Positions 1 through 8,264 of a stretch of DNA of 64,000 nt are shown piece by piece. The stretch comes from CAKZNE01 sp964485405 (GTDB lineage Bacteria; Bacteroidota; Bacteroidia; Flavobacteriales; Schleiferiaceae), in assembly GCA_964485405.1 (NCBI GenBank), contig CAZAJG010000019.1, forward strand, positions 4,614 to 68,613, written 5' to 3'. Under the pieces are notes generated by a model. It did not search any database. It saw nothing but the letters and a program-made list of their open reading frames with translations, and was not told the DNA's origin. Position 1 is the stretch's first letter, and the number at the start of each line of letters is the position of its first letter. A program made the position numbers and the translations under genes.

Positions 1-1276
1 TGGAGAGCTTGAATTTTTTGATGTAAGATTTCCAATCCGATGAATCCGAATCAAGGCAAATATTTACAATTTCTACAGCCTCATTTTTAAACTGTTCAAT
101 CAGTTCATTTTCATCCGGAAATTTTTTAATACAAGGTTTACACCAAGTTGCCCAAAAGTTTATCAAAACAATCTTCCCTTTAAAATAACTCGGTTCTATG
201 GCCTTTCCACTTTCGTTTTTGAGATAAAAGTAAGGTGCAGGAGCGCCTTCGGGTAAAATGGGACCTACTTTACTGGCTTCTATTACAAAGTCTTTTAAAT
301 CCGCTCTATGGATTAACTCTAACCAGTCCGATTGGAAACTCCTTTTATCGTGTTCCAAATATTGTAAGAAAAGAAAAGCCCAGTAAAAATCTGCCGTCTC
401 TTCATTCAAATAGGTAGCCACCATTTCTTTGCGTAGAGGTTTCATGGTGTCTGGATACATCTGAACAGAAAGATTCCGTTCTTTCCAAACTCGATTGATT
501 TGAAAGGTTACCACATTGTTTAGAAAGAGCGCATAATGAATATTTCCAAGCATTTCACGGTTGTTAACCGTTACAGGAACTAGTGTTTCTTCAAAAAAGT
601 TAGGCGGTAAAGCATCTTCCTTGTTTAGCATTTTAGTGCGGTAGGAGTAGCTGTTAAACTTCCATTCAGCATTCAGGTATTGTAACCGGAGTGTTTCATA
701 ATCTACATATGTTTTTGGCAGTCCGTTTTTATGTTTTTGCAGGTAGTTTAAGTGCTCTTTGGTGATGGCGTTGTTTCCATCAATCAATTCTTGAAAATTA
801 TTATCGCCATGCGTGAAGTTAGTGCGAGGCATCCAATCGGCATGAATGGATCCAAAAGCTTTGGCTTTTTCATGCAAAAAGTGGTGTATGTCTCTTGCGT
901 CACCTTCAAACTGGGGTTGAGAAATGTTGGTGCTAACCCGGATCTGATCTGACGAATGGGGTTGTGCAAAGAGTCTAAAGTCTTGTCTGTTGAGGGTAAG
1001 GCTGTAGTGTGCTTTCCCTTGAGCTACTACATCTAGATTCAACTCAGATGTAGGAGGAATAAGTGTGTCCATCCTTTGAACATCCCAAGGAAAAGGGTAG
1101 GAATTTTCCAGTTGAACACGCAAAGAATCGGTGGTTTCGTTGTAAACGGTTAAATGGGCTTTTCCGTTTAGGTCAAAAGTGCTTTTAGGTGGATCTGTTT
1201 TGCAGGATTGTAAGTTGAAAAGGAGAAGGAAAAAGATTGTAACAGTGATAGAAAACAGAGGTTTAATTCTAGTCAC
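1..1276 (-). CDS. TlpA/ResA-like thioredoxin-fold lipoprotein (3' end outside window)
   Basis: About 425 codons are visible; the C-terminus lies beyond base 1. The protein begins at a GTG (1276-1274), giving a lipoprotein signal peptide with lipobox LQSC and Cys25 as the lipidated residue, so it should be anchored in the periplasmic face of a membrane. The first roughly 340 residues are a poorly conserved all-purpose domain typical of Bacteroidota TlpA-like proteins. The visible C-terminal part has the thioredoxin-fold signature KGKIVLINFWATWCKPC with redox pair CKPC at about residues 378-381. The family reduces or isomerises periplasmic disulfides, often for cytochrome c maturation; the substrate here is unknown. 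GTG was chosen because the upstream in-frame ATGs are cut off by a TGA and only GTG gives a complete lipoprotein signal. It is 44 bases downstream of the FRG gene on the same strand, but composition differs, so an operon is not assumed. Confidence 0.85.
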   Translation of the reverse strand, partial: MTRIKPLFSITVTIFFLLLFNLQSCKTDPPKSTFDLNGKAHLTVYNETTDSLRVQLENSYPFPWDVQRMDTLIPPTSELNLDVVAQGKAHYSLTLNRQDFRLFAQPHSSDQIRVSTNISQPQFEGDARDIHHFLHEKAKAFGSIHADWMPRTNFTHGDNNFQELIDGNNAITKEHLNYLQKHKNGLPKTYVDYETLRLQYLNAEWKFNSYSYRTKMLNKEDALPPNFFEETLVPVTVNNREMLGNIHYALFLNNVVTFQINRVWKERNLSVQMYPDTMKPLRKEMVATYLNEETADFYWAFLFLQYLEHDKRSFQSDWLELIHRADLKDFVIEASKVGPILPEGAPAPYFYLKNESGKAIEPSYFKGKIVLINFWATWCKPCIKKFPDENELIEQFKNEAVEIVNICLDSDSSDWKSYIKKFKLS

Positions 1277-1320
1277 GGTATTTGTTTTTTTAACTTTTGT
1301 TGCATAAACATAAATATTGA

Positions 1321-2106
1321 CTACCATCGATCCATATCCCATCTATTGATATACTGATTATTAGCCATTCCAAATCCATCCAAATCAGGAAAAAGGCTTA
1401 AGGTCCAAATATTGAAAGTGCTTTCTAATATAATTTTTGATTCTTTTTTCAATTTTGGAGAAATTGCAATTGGTAAAATATACTTTTCTTGGTTGGGGAG
1501 CATTAGACTACCTTTCATAGAATCTGATACTTTACTGTATAGAAATTGAGAATGCTGAGCGGCAGTGCGCATTGAAACTGTGGGAGGTTCCCAAGTATAA
1601 ATGTCATCTGAATGCATATGTTTGATAATATCGTTATAACTCTCTTTTTTCATAACATTTTCATGTCCCAATAGAAAATGTGTATGAATACCTAATAAGA
1701 GTCCTTTTTTAGATTTTAATGAATTAACGCAGAACCAAAGCGCTACAAGAATATTTCTAGAGAAATCAACAAATCTTGTAGCTGCACCGTGTAGTTGGAG
1801 TTTCCCTAATAGTTCAAAATCGTAAAGTTCCCTACCATTTTGATATCGATATCCCTTATGAGTTGCTTGTTCTAATAGATCAAGTTCATAATTCTCGATG
1901 TATGAATCAAAATCTTTAATATTTGGACTAGTTTTTATTATTCTTCTATAAGCTGAACTGTGAATACTCCATTCAATATTGCTTTGACCTCTCCAGTACC
2001 AAACGTTGTTCTTTGCTCCTTTTTGTCCAGTTGTTAACGAAATTAATTCAACAAAAGATTCTGGCTCCAGTACAGTTCCAAATTTATCATCTTTAAAGTA
2101 TCTCAT
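1321..2106 (-). CDS. FRG domain-containing protein
   Basis: This 261-aa soluble protein carries the FRG domain: the motif WYWRGQ near residue 40 supplies the name-giving aromatic-R-G triad, and the conserved LLGKLQLHGAATRFVDFS segment near residues 103-120 (H-G-x-x-T-R-x-x-D-x-S) is the second hallmark. FRG domains are found alone or fused in bacterial and phage proteins, often in variable genomic regions; a biochemical activity is not established to my knowledge. The gene is visibly richer in A+T than both neighbours and uses many AT-ending codons, suggesting recent acquisition. There is no signal peptide or membrane segment. A role in phage defence is only an inference from genomic habits of the family. 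The gene stands alone between unrelated genes. Confidence 0.8.
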   Translation of the reverse strand: MRYFKDDKFGTVLEPESFVELISLTTGQKGAKNNVWYWRGQSNIEWSIHSSAYRRIIKTSPNIKDFDSYIENYELDLLEQATHKGYRYQNGRELYDFELLGKLQLHGAATRFVDFSRNILVALWFCVNSLKSKKGLLLGIHTHFLLGHENVMKKESYNDIIKHMHSDDIYTWEPPTVSMRTAAQHSQFLYSKVSDSMKGSLMLPNQEKYILPIAISPKLKKESKIILESTFNIWTLSLFPDLDGFGMANNQYINRWDMDRW

Positions 2107-2181
2107 AAATTAGTTATATCTCCAAGATTAAGTTCTTATTCTGTTTGAAATAATGAGTGATTCTCCAATGAAAATATAATT

Positions 2182-2568
2182 CTATCCTTTTGAATTTTCA
2201 TCTTTAAACTCCACAGGCTGATCAAAAATACCCCGTTTCATTTCCATTACAGAAGTACGTTTGGCACCTAACCGTTGTTCCAAAACCTCTTTTACCTTCC
2301 AAGGAGATACAGTAGTTCCACAGGTAAAAGCATCTACAGCGGCATAGCCATGTTCGGGCCAGGTATGAATGGTAATGTGAGATTCGGCTATAATAACCAC
2401 ACCGCTTACGCCATGTGGGTTAAACAGATTGGTATGGGAGGAAACAATGGTAGCACCAGATTCTACAGCAGACTCATTCATATACTTTTCAATGCGCTTG
2501 GCATCGTTTAAAATGTCTCTATCGCAATCGTAGAGCTCTATAAGTATATGAGTTCCTAAGTGGTGCAT
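2182..2568 (-). CDS. speH: S-adenosylmethionine decarboxylase proenzyme (class 1b)
   Basis: This enzyme decarboxylates S-adenosylmethionine to give the aminopropyl donor for spermidine synthesis. The 128-aa length is normal for the bacterial class 1b (SpeH/SpeD) proenzyme, which self-cleaves before a serine to create a pyruvoyl cofactor. The cleavage motif AESHITIHTWPE places the pyruvoyl-forming serine at Ser63, with His68 and Cys83 (FTCG) at the positions expected for processing and catalysis. It lies 117 bases downstream of the K+ channel gene and in the same orientation as the whole pspA-to-channel cluster, which also contains a spermidine synthase. It is therefore very likely the partner enzyme of that synthase. 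The intervening spacer contains a repeat element, so speH may have its own transcript. Confidence 0.95.
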   Translation of the reverse strand: MHHLGTHILIELYDCDRDILNDAKRIEKYMNESAVESGATIVSSHTNLFNPHGVSGVVIIAESHITIHTWPEHGYAAVDAFTCGTTVSPWKVKEVLEQRLGAKRTSVMEMKRGIFDQPVEFKDENSKG

Positions 2569-2604
2569 TGTTTTGTTTTCGTTTTTTTTTAATTGTTTTA
2601 GTTT

Positions 2605-2685
2605 GAATATCGAATATTGAACCGATGAATTTTGAGTGCTGAAGTTTCAATATTTCGACATTCGACATTCGACATTCGACATTCA
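2605..2685. repeat. intergenic repeat with CGACATT x4 and inverted arms
   Basis: Between the K+ channel stop and speH, four perfect tandem copies of the heptamer CGACATT occupy 2656-2683. Just upstream, TCGAATATTGA (about 2610-2620) can pair with TCAATATTTCGA (2648-2659), with one bulged base. Similar AT-rich palindromic repeats built from GAATATCGAATATTGA and TTCGACATTC units are common between genes in Flavobacteria from my recollection. It may act as a transcript-end or mRNA-stability element separating speH from the rest of the cluster. Confidence 0.6.
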
Positions 2686-3738
2686 TCACATCATTCGCCC
2701 ATCTTCGGTTTTAAAGTCGTTTGAAATTTTTGTTTTAGCCGAGCTATTGGTCATCATAATGAGATAGTCCTGCTCTTCTATAGTAAAATCTTGGGTTGGA
2801 TTTTTATACAGCGTATTGTCTTCATTGGCTTTGCAAATACCAACGAGTATGGCGTTGTAGTTTTCCTTAACATCCTTAAAAGTAGAGTGATAGCCCTTTT
2901 GTAAGTAGGGGTTGCTCGGGTTTACTTTAAACTGCACAATATCGTATTGATCATCGGAAATGGAGGTTTCCATCAAATCTTCTGTAAAGTCAGCTGCATC
3001 AGGCTCAAAAATATAGCTAGCCACGAGTTTAGAGGCGATTTCATTTTTTGAAACAATGTAGGTGACTCCCACGGAGCGAAAAGTATCTTTCAAGTCTGGA
3101 GAGTTTAAAAGCACTACAAAATCAAGATTTTCGTAGTGTTTTTTAATGTTGATGATGTGTATCAAGCTCTCGGAATCATCATTAAAATTGATGAATACTT
3201 TGGCGCAAGAACTGATGTTAAGCTTTTCTAAAGCTTCATAGTTGTTGTAATCTGCAAAAAGAGCAAACACTTTGTCTTTGGCAAAAGTTTCTCTTATTAA
3301 ATCAATATCGTCCTTTTTATTGGTAACAACAGCGATGCTACGGTTTGATTTTACAATCTGTTGGGTGACTTGTTTGCTGAAATTATCCCAGCCTACAATG
3401 ATGAAATGTTTATTCATTTTGGTTCCAAACTGACCGGTTTTCATGGCATCCATATACGAACTGATTTTAAAAGAAACTCTTCCTATGATATAACTTAAAA
3501 TACCTAAACTCCCTATTATAACTAATATTCCAAAGATTTTACCGAAAGGAGTAACTGGGTAAAAATCTCCGTAACCTACCGTGGTTAGCGTAACTAAGGA
3601 GTACCAAAGGGCATCCCAAATGTTTTTAATGTTTGCATCAGGCGATTGACTTTCAAAAAACACCAAGGCTCTAAGAAAGACGAAGACCCCAACAATTACC
3701 GAGAGGTAGGTGACTGCTCTTTTATATTCCTTACTCAT
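2686..3738 (-). CDS. two-TM potassium channel with RCK (TrkA-N/TrkA-C) domain
   Basis: This is a 350-aa inner-membrane K+ channel. Transmembrane helix 1 spans about residues 9-27, the pore loop contains the selectivity filter TTVGYGD (residues 52-58), and transmembrane helix 2 spans about 66-90. A cytoplasmic RCK domain follows: FIIVGW starts the Rossmann fold near residue 113, and a TrkA-C-like region covers about 265-345. Such MthK/Kch-like channels assemble as tetramers and open on ligand binding to the RCK ring. The start codon lies inside the end of the rhomboid gene (8-base overlap), indicating translational coupling. As the last tightly packed gene of the pspA-polyamine cluster, it may respond to membrane or polyamine state; polyamines are known blockers of several K+ channels, but this link is inferred. 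Confidence 0.92.
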   Translation of the reverse strand: MSKEYKRAVTYLSVIVGVFVFLRALVFFESQSPDANIKNIWDALWYSLVTLTTVGYGDFYPVTPFGKIFGILVIIGSLGILSYIIGRVSFKISSYMDAMKTGQFGTKMNKHFIIVGWDNFSKQVTQQIVKSNRSIAVVTNKKDDIDLIRETFAKDKVFALFADYNNYEALEKLNISSCAKVFINFNDDSESLIHIINIKKHYENLDFVVLLNSPDLKDTFRSVGVTYIVSKNEIASKLVASYIFEPDAADFTEDLMETSISDDQYDIVQFKVNPSNPYLQKGYHSTFKDVKENYNAILVGICKANEDNTLYKNPTQDFTIEEQDYLIMMTNSSAKTKISNDFKTEDGRMM

Positions 3739-4276
3739 GTGCTACTTTTTTACGTAATCGATAAGCGATAAAAGCACCGCTCATTGCTCCAAACAAGTGT
3801 CCTTCCCAAGAGATTAAACGGTTGGTAGGAAACACGCCAAAAATTAACCCTCCATAAAGCCCAATTACCAGTATGGAAAGGAGAAGGGAGCGTACATCTT
3901 TTTGTAAAAAGCCATGTACAACCAAAAAGGCGGCTAGTCCATAAATCAATCCACTGGCGCCAATATGCACGGCAGAACGACCAAATATCCAAACCAATAA
4001 ACCTCCTAGTACAACAATGGTAAAAATAACCACGGGTGTTTTTTTAGGGTAAAAATTACCAATTAAAAACAGCAAGAAAAATAGGGGGATGGTATTGGAT
4101 AATAAATGCGCCCAGTTGGCATGGAGTAAAGGACTTAAAGGAATCCCAATTAAGCCACTTAAGGTTCGGGGTTTAATGCCGAGTTGATTGAAATCGTACA
4201 GCAACACCCAATCCAGTAGGTGAATAATGTAGAGCAGGGCTACAAAACGGATGATATGTTTTAGGTTCTCATTCAT
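3731..4276 (-). CDS. rhomboid family intramembrane serine protease
   Basis: This is a 181-aa polytopic membrane protein of the rhomboid family, which cleaves substrates inside the membrane. The conserved HANWAHLLSN segment (residues 52-61) is the usual L4/TM2 signature, the nucleophile is Ser108 in GASG, and the general-base histidine is His160 in EGHLFGAMSG. Both catalytic residues are present, so it is likely an active protease. I take the ATG at 4276, which overlaps the stop of the spermidine synthase as TGATG; an ATG at 4291 would add five residues but lies deeper in the upstream gene. It is translationally coupled on both sides (synthase upstream, K+ channel downstream). A rhomboid in a PspA/DUF350 cluster suggests quality control of membrane proteins, by inference. 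Confidence 0.92.
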   Translation of the reverse strand: MNENLKHIIRFVALLYIIHLLDWVLLYDFNQLGIKPRTLSGLIGIPLSPLLHANWAHLLSNTIPLFFLLFLIGNFYPKKTPVVIFTIVVLGGLLVWIFGRSAVHIGASGLIYGLAAFLVVHGFLQKDVRSLLLSILVIGLYGGLIFGVFPTNRLISWEGHLFGAMSGAFIAYRLRKKVAHE

Positions 4277-5820
4277 CAATACAAATCCCAATTGCCGTTT
4301 AAATAATAGCGGTATAAAACCGGATCGTGAATGTGGTTCACTTTAAGCTCTTCCTCATCTTTAAAGTAAATGTCTTTTCCAAAAGAGGTCATCATCAATA
4401 GAGCTTCCTGGTTTATCCATTTTGTTTCTATATCCGAAAAGGATAAACTCTGCAACTGTTGTTTCAGTTTATCTTTCTCCAAATGCTTGGCGCCTAATAT
4501 CCAGCCCCATTCGCCCAGCGTAATTACTTGGTTGTGGAGCATAGCGGTTTGGAAACCACTCGCTTGTAAGGTCGTATCAATGCATTGAAAAGCTTTAGTA
4601 GCGTAATAGGGGCTACCGGCTTGGGTGATAATTAAACCATTGGGCCTGAGTTGTTTATTGCAAAGGCTATAAAATTCATTGGAGTACAACCTTCCCAATT
4701 CCACCGTTTTAGGATCTGGCAAATCAATGATGATGACATCGTAAAAGTGGGTGGTTTTTTCTAAAAATTGATACCCATCGGCATTGAGCACTTCCACTTT
4801 AGGATTGACCAAAGCGTTGTGGTTAATGGCGGTAAAAATGGGATGTTCTAGCCCTAAGCGGGTCATAGCAGGGTCTAAATCTACCAGAGTAATGCTTTCT
4901 ACAGTGGGGTATTTTAGTATTTCTCTAACGGCACAACCATCACCACCTCCTAATACCAATATGTTTTGTGGATTTTGAGACAGGCGCATTATCGGATGCA
5001 CTAAAGCCTCATGATACTTATCCTCATCTAAAGTGCTAAACTGTTGGTTACCATTTATGTACAGCCAATAATGATCTTTCCATTGGGTAACCACTAACTT
5101 TTGATATTTACTCTGCTCTTGATATACAATCTTGTCCTTATACTTTCTCTGCTCTCCATGCAAAATAAGAGGCTCGGCCACAAGCACTCCGCCTACAAGC
5201 ACTAAAAATAGAAGGGCATAAGATGTAGATATGGTTTTAATGGCGCGGGCTTTCAACGCTTTGCGCGTCATGATTAAAAGCACAATGGCAACGGAAAAGT
5301 TTACTAAACCCAGTACAAATGGCGTATACGTTAAACCGAGGATGGGCAAACCGATAAAGGCGAAAAATACACCGCCCAGTAAACTGCCCAAATAATCCAT
5401 TTCCATTACGGAGGCAATGTTTACGCGTAGCTCTTCAAATTCTTTGTTTAGGCGAATAACCATTGGGATTTCTAAACCAATAAGAACCCCAATAATGATG
5501 CTTAAACTGTAAATGATGAAACCCGTGTAAATGGTATACGCACTGGCCGAATAGGCTAGGAGGGAAGAGAAGGACACGAAAAAGGACAGAATGAGTTCAA
5601 TGTAAATGAACTTAATCAATAAGTTGCCTTTGATGTACTTACTCAATCGGCTTCCTAAACCCATGGAAAACAGCATAACCGAAACAATCATGGTCCACTG
5701 AAAAACAGAATCTCCTAAAAAATAGGTAGCCAAGGTAGAGAGAATGTACTCTGCTACTATGCCTGACAAACCGGTGGCAAACAAAGCCAGTTTTAATATG
5801 GGAGATTTTAAGCCAGACAT
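4276..5820 (-). CDS. speE: membrane-anchored polyamine aminopropyltransferase (spermidine synthase)
   Basis: This 514-aa fusion has an N-terminal membrane region of about seven helices (residues 8-220) followed by a spermidine synthase domain (about 225-514). The synthase part shows the AdoMet-like binding loop LGGGDG (290-295), the acidic VDLDP (313-317) that holds the donor, and catalytic-site DLPDP (366-370). It should transfer the aminopropyl group from decarboxylated AdoMet, made by SpeH at 2182-2568, to putrescine or another amine. Membrane-fused versions are a recognised subset of the family; their true substrate is often untested. The gene starts 7 bases after the DUF350 gene and its stop overlaps the rhomboid start, so it sits firmly within the cluster. 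Localising synthesis at the membrane fits an envelope role. Confidence 0.92.
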   Translation of the reverse strand: MSGLKSPILKLALFATGLSGIVAEYILSTLATYFLGDSVFQWTMIVSVMLFSMGLGSRLSKYIKGNLLIKFIYIELILSFFVSFSSLLAYSASAYTIYTGFIIYSLSIIIGVLIGLEIPMVIRLNKEFEELRVNIASVMEMDYLGSLLGGVFFAFIGLPILGLTYTPFVLGLVNFSVAIVLLIMTRKALKARAIKTISTSYALLFLVLVGGVLVAEPLILHGEQRKYKDKIVYQEQSKYQKLVVTQWKDHYWLYINGNQQFSTLDEDKYHEALVHPIMRLSQNPQNILVLGGGDGCAVREILKYPTVESITLVDLDPAMTRLGLEHPIFTAINHNALVNPKVEVLNADGYQFLEKTTHFYDVIIIDLPDPKTVELGRLYSNEFYSLCNKQLRPNGLIITQAGSPYYATKAFQCIDTTLQASGFQTAMLHNQVITLGEWGWILGAKHLEKDKLKQQLQSLSFSDIETKWINQEALLMMTSFGKDIYFKDEEELKVNHIHDPVLYRYYLNGNWDLY

Positions 5821-5827
5821 CCTTTGA

Positions 5828-6700
5828 TTATATACACCAAAGGATTAAAACAGAGCCTCCAATGTAGGAGAAGGCTTCAATTAAAGCGGCTCCGTTATTG
5901 GGTTTTTCTTGGTTTATAAGTTCGTCTGTTAATCTTCTTCCCGGTAGTAGGATTTTATCCGCTAAAAAGCGAACTATAGGCAGCATAACTAAGCCCAACA
6001 GTACTTCTGTACCGAGTCTTAAAGCGGTTATGTCCCAAGATTCAAAATCATCGCTAATTCCAAAATGGATGATGTTGCCTAAAGCAATCATCGCTCCCGC
6101 AAATCCAATACCTACGGCTACATTATCTTTTTCAATGTAATCGTGTACATCGTAAGCGGTAATGAGGTTGTATACTTTGGCCGTAACAATGAGCAGTACT
6201 TGCCCAATGGCCCAAAAGATAACGGCAGAGAGTATGCCAGACATTTCGCCACCGGTATCTCCAGAAATGGCGCCATAAATGATTAAACCAGAGGCAATGC
6301 TATTGGCGGCTTCAATTACACCCGTTCCGGTATTGTGGTCTACAATAATCTCTTTGCGGCTGCTAAATTTGGTGAGAATGAGTTTATCGTTGATGATGCG
6401 CGATAAATTCAAAAGAACGACAGCTAAAAGGCCGTAAATGAAAATATCTTCAACATCCGTCAACAAATCCACAGAGGGGCCAACAATGGCGCTCCCTATT
6501 GCCAAAAGTAATCCTACAAAGTAGCCTACGTAAGAAACAGAAAAGGCAAAATTGTCTTTTTCTACAAGTTCAGATTTTACATCAATTTTAGGACTAAATA
6601 CTTGATAGAGTAGGCGTCCGATAAAAAAGATGACAAAAGCACAAGCCAAGTACACCCCGGCATGGGCCATTTGGGTTAATATTTCGTTTAAATTATCCAT
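5828..6700 (-). CDS. DUF350 family integral membrane protein (tandem domains)
   Basis: This is a 290-aa protein with about eight hydrophobic helices arranged as two DUF350 (YjfL-like) halves. Each half contains the recognisable EKDN signature followed by a glycine-rich helix: EKDNFAFSVSYVGYFVG near residue 47 and EKDNVAVGIGFAGAM near residue 189. DUF350 proteins are small membrane proteins of unknown activity. In enterobacteria, yjfL lies in a cluster with a PspA paralogue (yjfJ) and a glutathionylspermidine-synthase-like enzyme (yjfC), so the association with PspA and polyamine enzymes seen here recurs in distant bacteria. It lies 21 bases after the lipoprotein gene and 7 bases before the spermidine synthase. 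A channel-like or scaffold role is possible but unproven. Confidence 0.88.
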   Translation of the reverse strand: MDNLNEILTQMAHAGVYLACAFVIFFIGRLLYQVFSPKIDVKSELVEKDNFAFSVSYVGYFVGLLLAIGSAIVGPSVDLLTDVEDIFIYGLLAVVLLNLSRIINDKLILTKFSSRKEIIVDHNTGTGVIEAANSIASGLIIYGAISGDTGGEMSGILSAVIFWAIGQVLLIVTAKVYNLITAYDVHDYIEKDNVAVGIGFAGAMIALGNIIHFGISDDFESWDITALRLGTEVLLGLVMLPIVRFLADKILLPGRRLTDELINQEKPNNGAALIEAFSYIGGSVLILWCI

Positions 6701-6721
6701 AATGGGTTGGTTTAGCTGATT

Positions 6722-7534
6722 TTATTTACCAAATCCTCCTCCTCTGGAGCGATAGGATGAACCTGAAGAATACCTAGAGCCGCTGCGTGAGCTTCTCCTC
6801 GAAGAACTGCTTCTGTTTCTGGAGCTTCGAGCGCTGCTGCTGCGAGCTACTTTCGTTCGTACTCTTCGTTTAAAGTCGGAAGGACGAGAAGCCCATCTAG
6901 AACCTTTTCGGGTGGAGGAGTTATAGGCACTTCCTGTACCATAACTTCTTTGGCCACCGCTGCCGTAGTAGGATCTTCCAGAATTGTAGTAATTGCCTCG
7001 GTAATCGTTCCAGTAGGAGTAACGTACGGGATACATAGACATGTGGAACATGCTGCGCATAAAAGCGTATTGTCCGTAAAAGGCCCAAAAGCTGGTTCCA
7101 TTGCTTCGCTGTTCCCAGCGTCCGTATTTTTCGTTACCTACATAGTTGGAGTAGCCGGCAGGAGAGGTTTGCTTTTTAACAACTCCCTCTTTTTTAGAGG
7201 CTATTTCCATACCCATATCCTCCTGATGCTTGTTGAATAAGCTTGCGGAAACAAAAGCCCAAGGCTCTGTAGTGCTTATTAAAGTATCTGGATTATCGTT
7301 AGGATGTTTAAGCACCTGATATTGATGCTTGTATTTATCGGCTTCTTCATCATAGTCCATATCATAGAGTATGATGGAATAGTTTTGAACGGCATTATTC
7401 TTTTTGATAAGCTCGTCTAAAGGGCTTTTTTGGAAAGCGGGCTCGCTGGAGCATTGCGTTAACAACGCAGCTAAAGCGGCCACTACCCATACCATTAGGT
7501 TATTGCTCCACATCTTTTTTGCTGAGTGAATCAT
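6722..7534 (-). CDS. lipoprotein with arginine/serine-rich C-terminal tail
   Basis: I do not recognise a named family. The 270-aa product has a lipoprotein signal (hydrophobic stretch 14-25, lipobox LLTQC, Cys28). A globular region follows to about residue 150, where SFWAFYGQYAFMRSMFHMS is well hydrophobic and aromatic. The last 100 residues are low complexity, first Tyr/Gly/Ser-rich, then dominated by Arg and Ser repeats, ending RSRGGGFGK. The tail is strongly basic and probably disordered, suitable for binding phospholipid head groups, peptidoglycan or polyanions. The N-terminal half resembles proteins annotated as DUF1190-like or cluster-specific lipoproteins beside DUF350 genes, but this match is uncertain. 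It sits 3 bases after the DUF4178 gene, in the same transcript. Confidence 0.8.
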   Translation of the reverse strand: MIHSAKKMWSNNLMVWVVAALAALLTQCSSEPAFQKSPLDELIKKNNAVQNYSIILYDMDYDEEADKYKHQYQVLKHPNDNPDTLISTTEPWAFVSASLFNKHQEDMGMEIASKKEGVVKKQTSPAGYSNYVGNEKYGRWEQRSNGTSFWAFYGQYAFMRSMFHMSMYPVRYSYWNDYRGNYYNSGRSYYGSGGQRSYGTGSAYNSSTRKGSRWASRPSDFKRRVRTKVARSSSARSSRNRSSSSRRSSRSGSRYSSGSSYRSRGGGFGK

Positions 7535-7537
7535 TTG

Positions 7538-8098
7538 TTATGCGTTTGGTTTTGGTAAAATATTGGAAATTTCGAATTCTTTAACCACTTTTCCAACGGA
7601 AGCGTCAAATTCATTGTCGCCCCATTGTTCTAAGGTAAGAATATGTTGGTCATCGTCATCATAGCACGTCCAGCTCATAAACTCAGTCCAACTGTCGTCA
7701 TCGTTTCTATCGTTTTTACAATTTCTAAAATACCCAGGCGATTCTTCATCGTAATAGTATTTTATCCCTTTGTAAGTGATGGAATTAGGTGGTTTTTTAT
7801 GATCCTTTAGATAGTCGGCTAGGTCTTCCTGTATCTTGCGGATTTTCACCTTTTTAGACATTTCAAGTTCCAACTCATCGTCTTCCTCCACTGCAAAGTA
7901 TAGGGTGTCTTTTCCATCGGTAATTTTATATTCTTTGGAAAAGTTATTATCACCCCAATCGTATTCGTAGGCTTCCATTACCTCGAAAGTGCGAAGATCA
8001 TATTCTAAAATACAACCCGGTTCTAAATCGCGAACCGTCATGGCCATATAGTTTTTAGGCTCTTCTTTTTTAGAGCGGGAAAACAACTTGTTGAACAT
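7538..8098 (-). CDS. DUF4178 domain-containing protein
   Basis: This is a 186-aa acidic soluble protein with no signal peptide. The opening segment TVRDLEPGCILEYDLRTFEV followed by YKITDGKDTLYFAVEEDDE is characteristic of DUF4178, a small beta-rich domain repeatedly found next to DUF350, PspA and polyamine enzyme genes. No catalytic residues are apparent; the domain may bind a ligand or one of the membrane proteins of the cluster. It begins one base after the stop codon of the 53-aa membrane protein gene and ends 3 bases before the lipoprotein gene, so it is co-translated with them. The function is unknown; cytoplasmic location is inferred from the lack of a signal. Confidence 0.85.
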   Translation of the reverse strand: MFNKLFSRSKKEEPKNYMAMTVRDLEPGCILEYDLRTFEVMEAYEYDWGDNNFSKEYKITDGKDTLYFAVEEDDELELEMSKKVKIRKIQEDLADYLKDHKKPPNSITYKGIKYYYDEESPGYFRNCKNDRNDDDSWTEFMSWTCYDDDDQHILTLEQWGDNEFDASVGKVVKEFEISNILPKPNA

Positions 8099-8099
8099 C

Positions 8100-8261
8100 T
8101 TAATATCTTTTTAAATGTCTTTTTCTCATAGAGAAGTAAACTAAAGCACCTCCAGCTGCGAAGGCTACAAATACAATTCCAATTCTAAAAAGGAACTGCA
8201 GGAAGAATAGACCTACACAAAACAAGCCTATAATTTTTAAAATTCGCAAAAATTGATTCAT
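8100..8261 (-). CDS. 53-aa single- or double-pass membrane protein
   Basis: This short gene encodes MNQFLRILKIIGLFCVGLFF... and ends in a basic tail (MRKRHLKRY). About residues 8-43 are almost entirely hydrophobic and could form one long or two short membrane helices with the lysine/arginine tail in the cytoplasm. It fits exactly between pspA (stop at 8265) and the DUF4178 gene (start at 8098), leaving 3 and 1 bases, which strongly supports it as a real gene of the operon. I do not recognise a family. Position directly after pspA recalls small membrane partners such as PspB/PspG of the phage-shock system, but there is no sequence similarity that I can see; the analogy is an inference. Confidence 0.75.
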   Translation of the reverse strand: MNQFLRILKIIGLFCVGLFFLQFLFRIGIVFVAFAAGGALVYFSMRKRHLKRY

Positions 8262-8264
8262 TGT

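Noticed and set aside
2605..2685. A transposon end or attachment site
   Set aside because: There is no transposase or integrase and no target duplication; better explained as an intergenic repeat.
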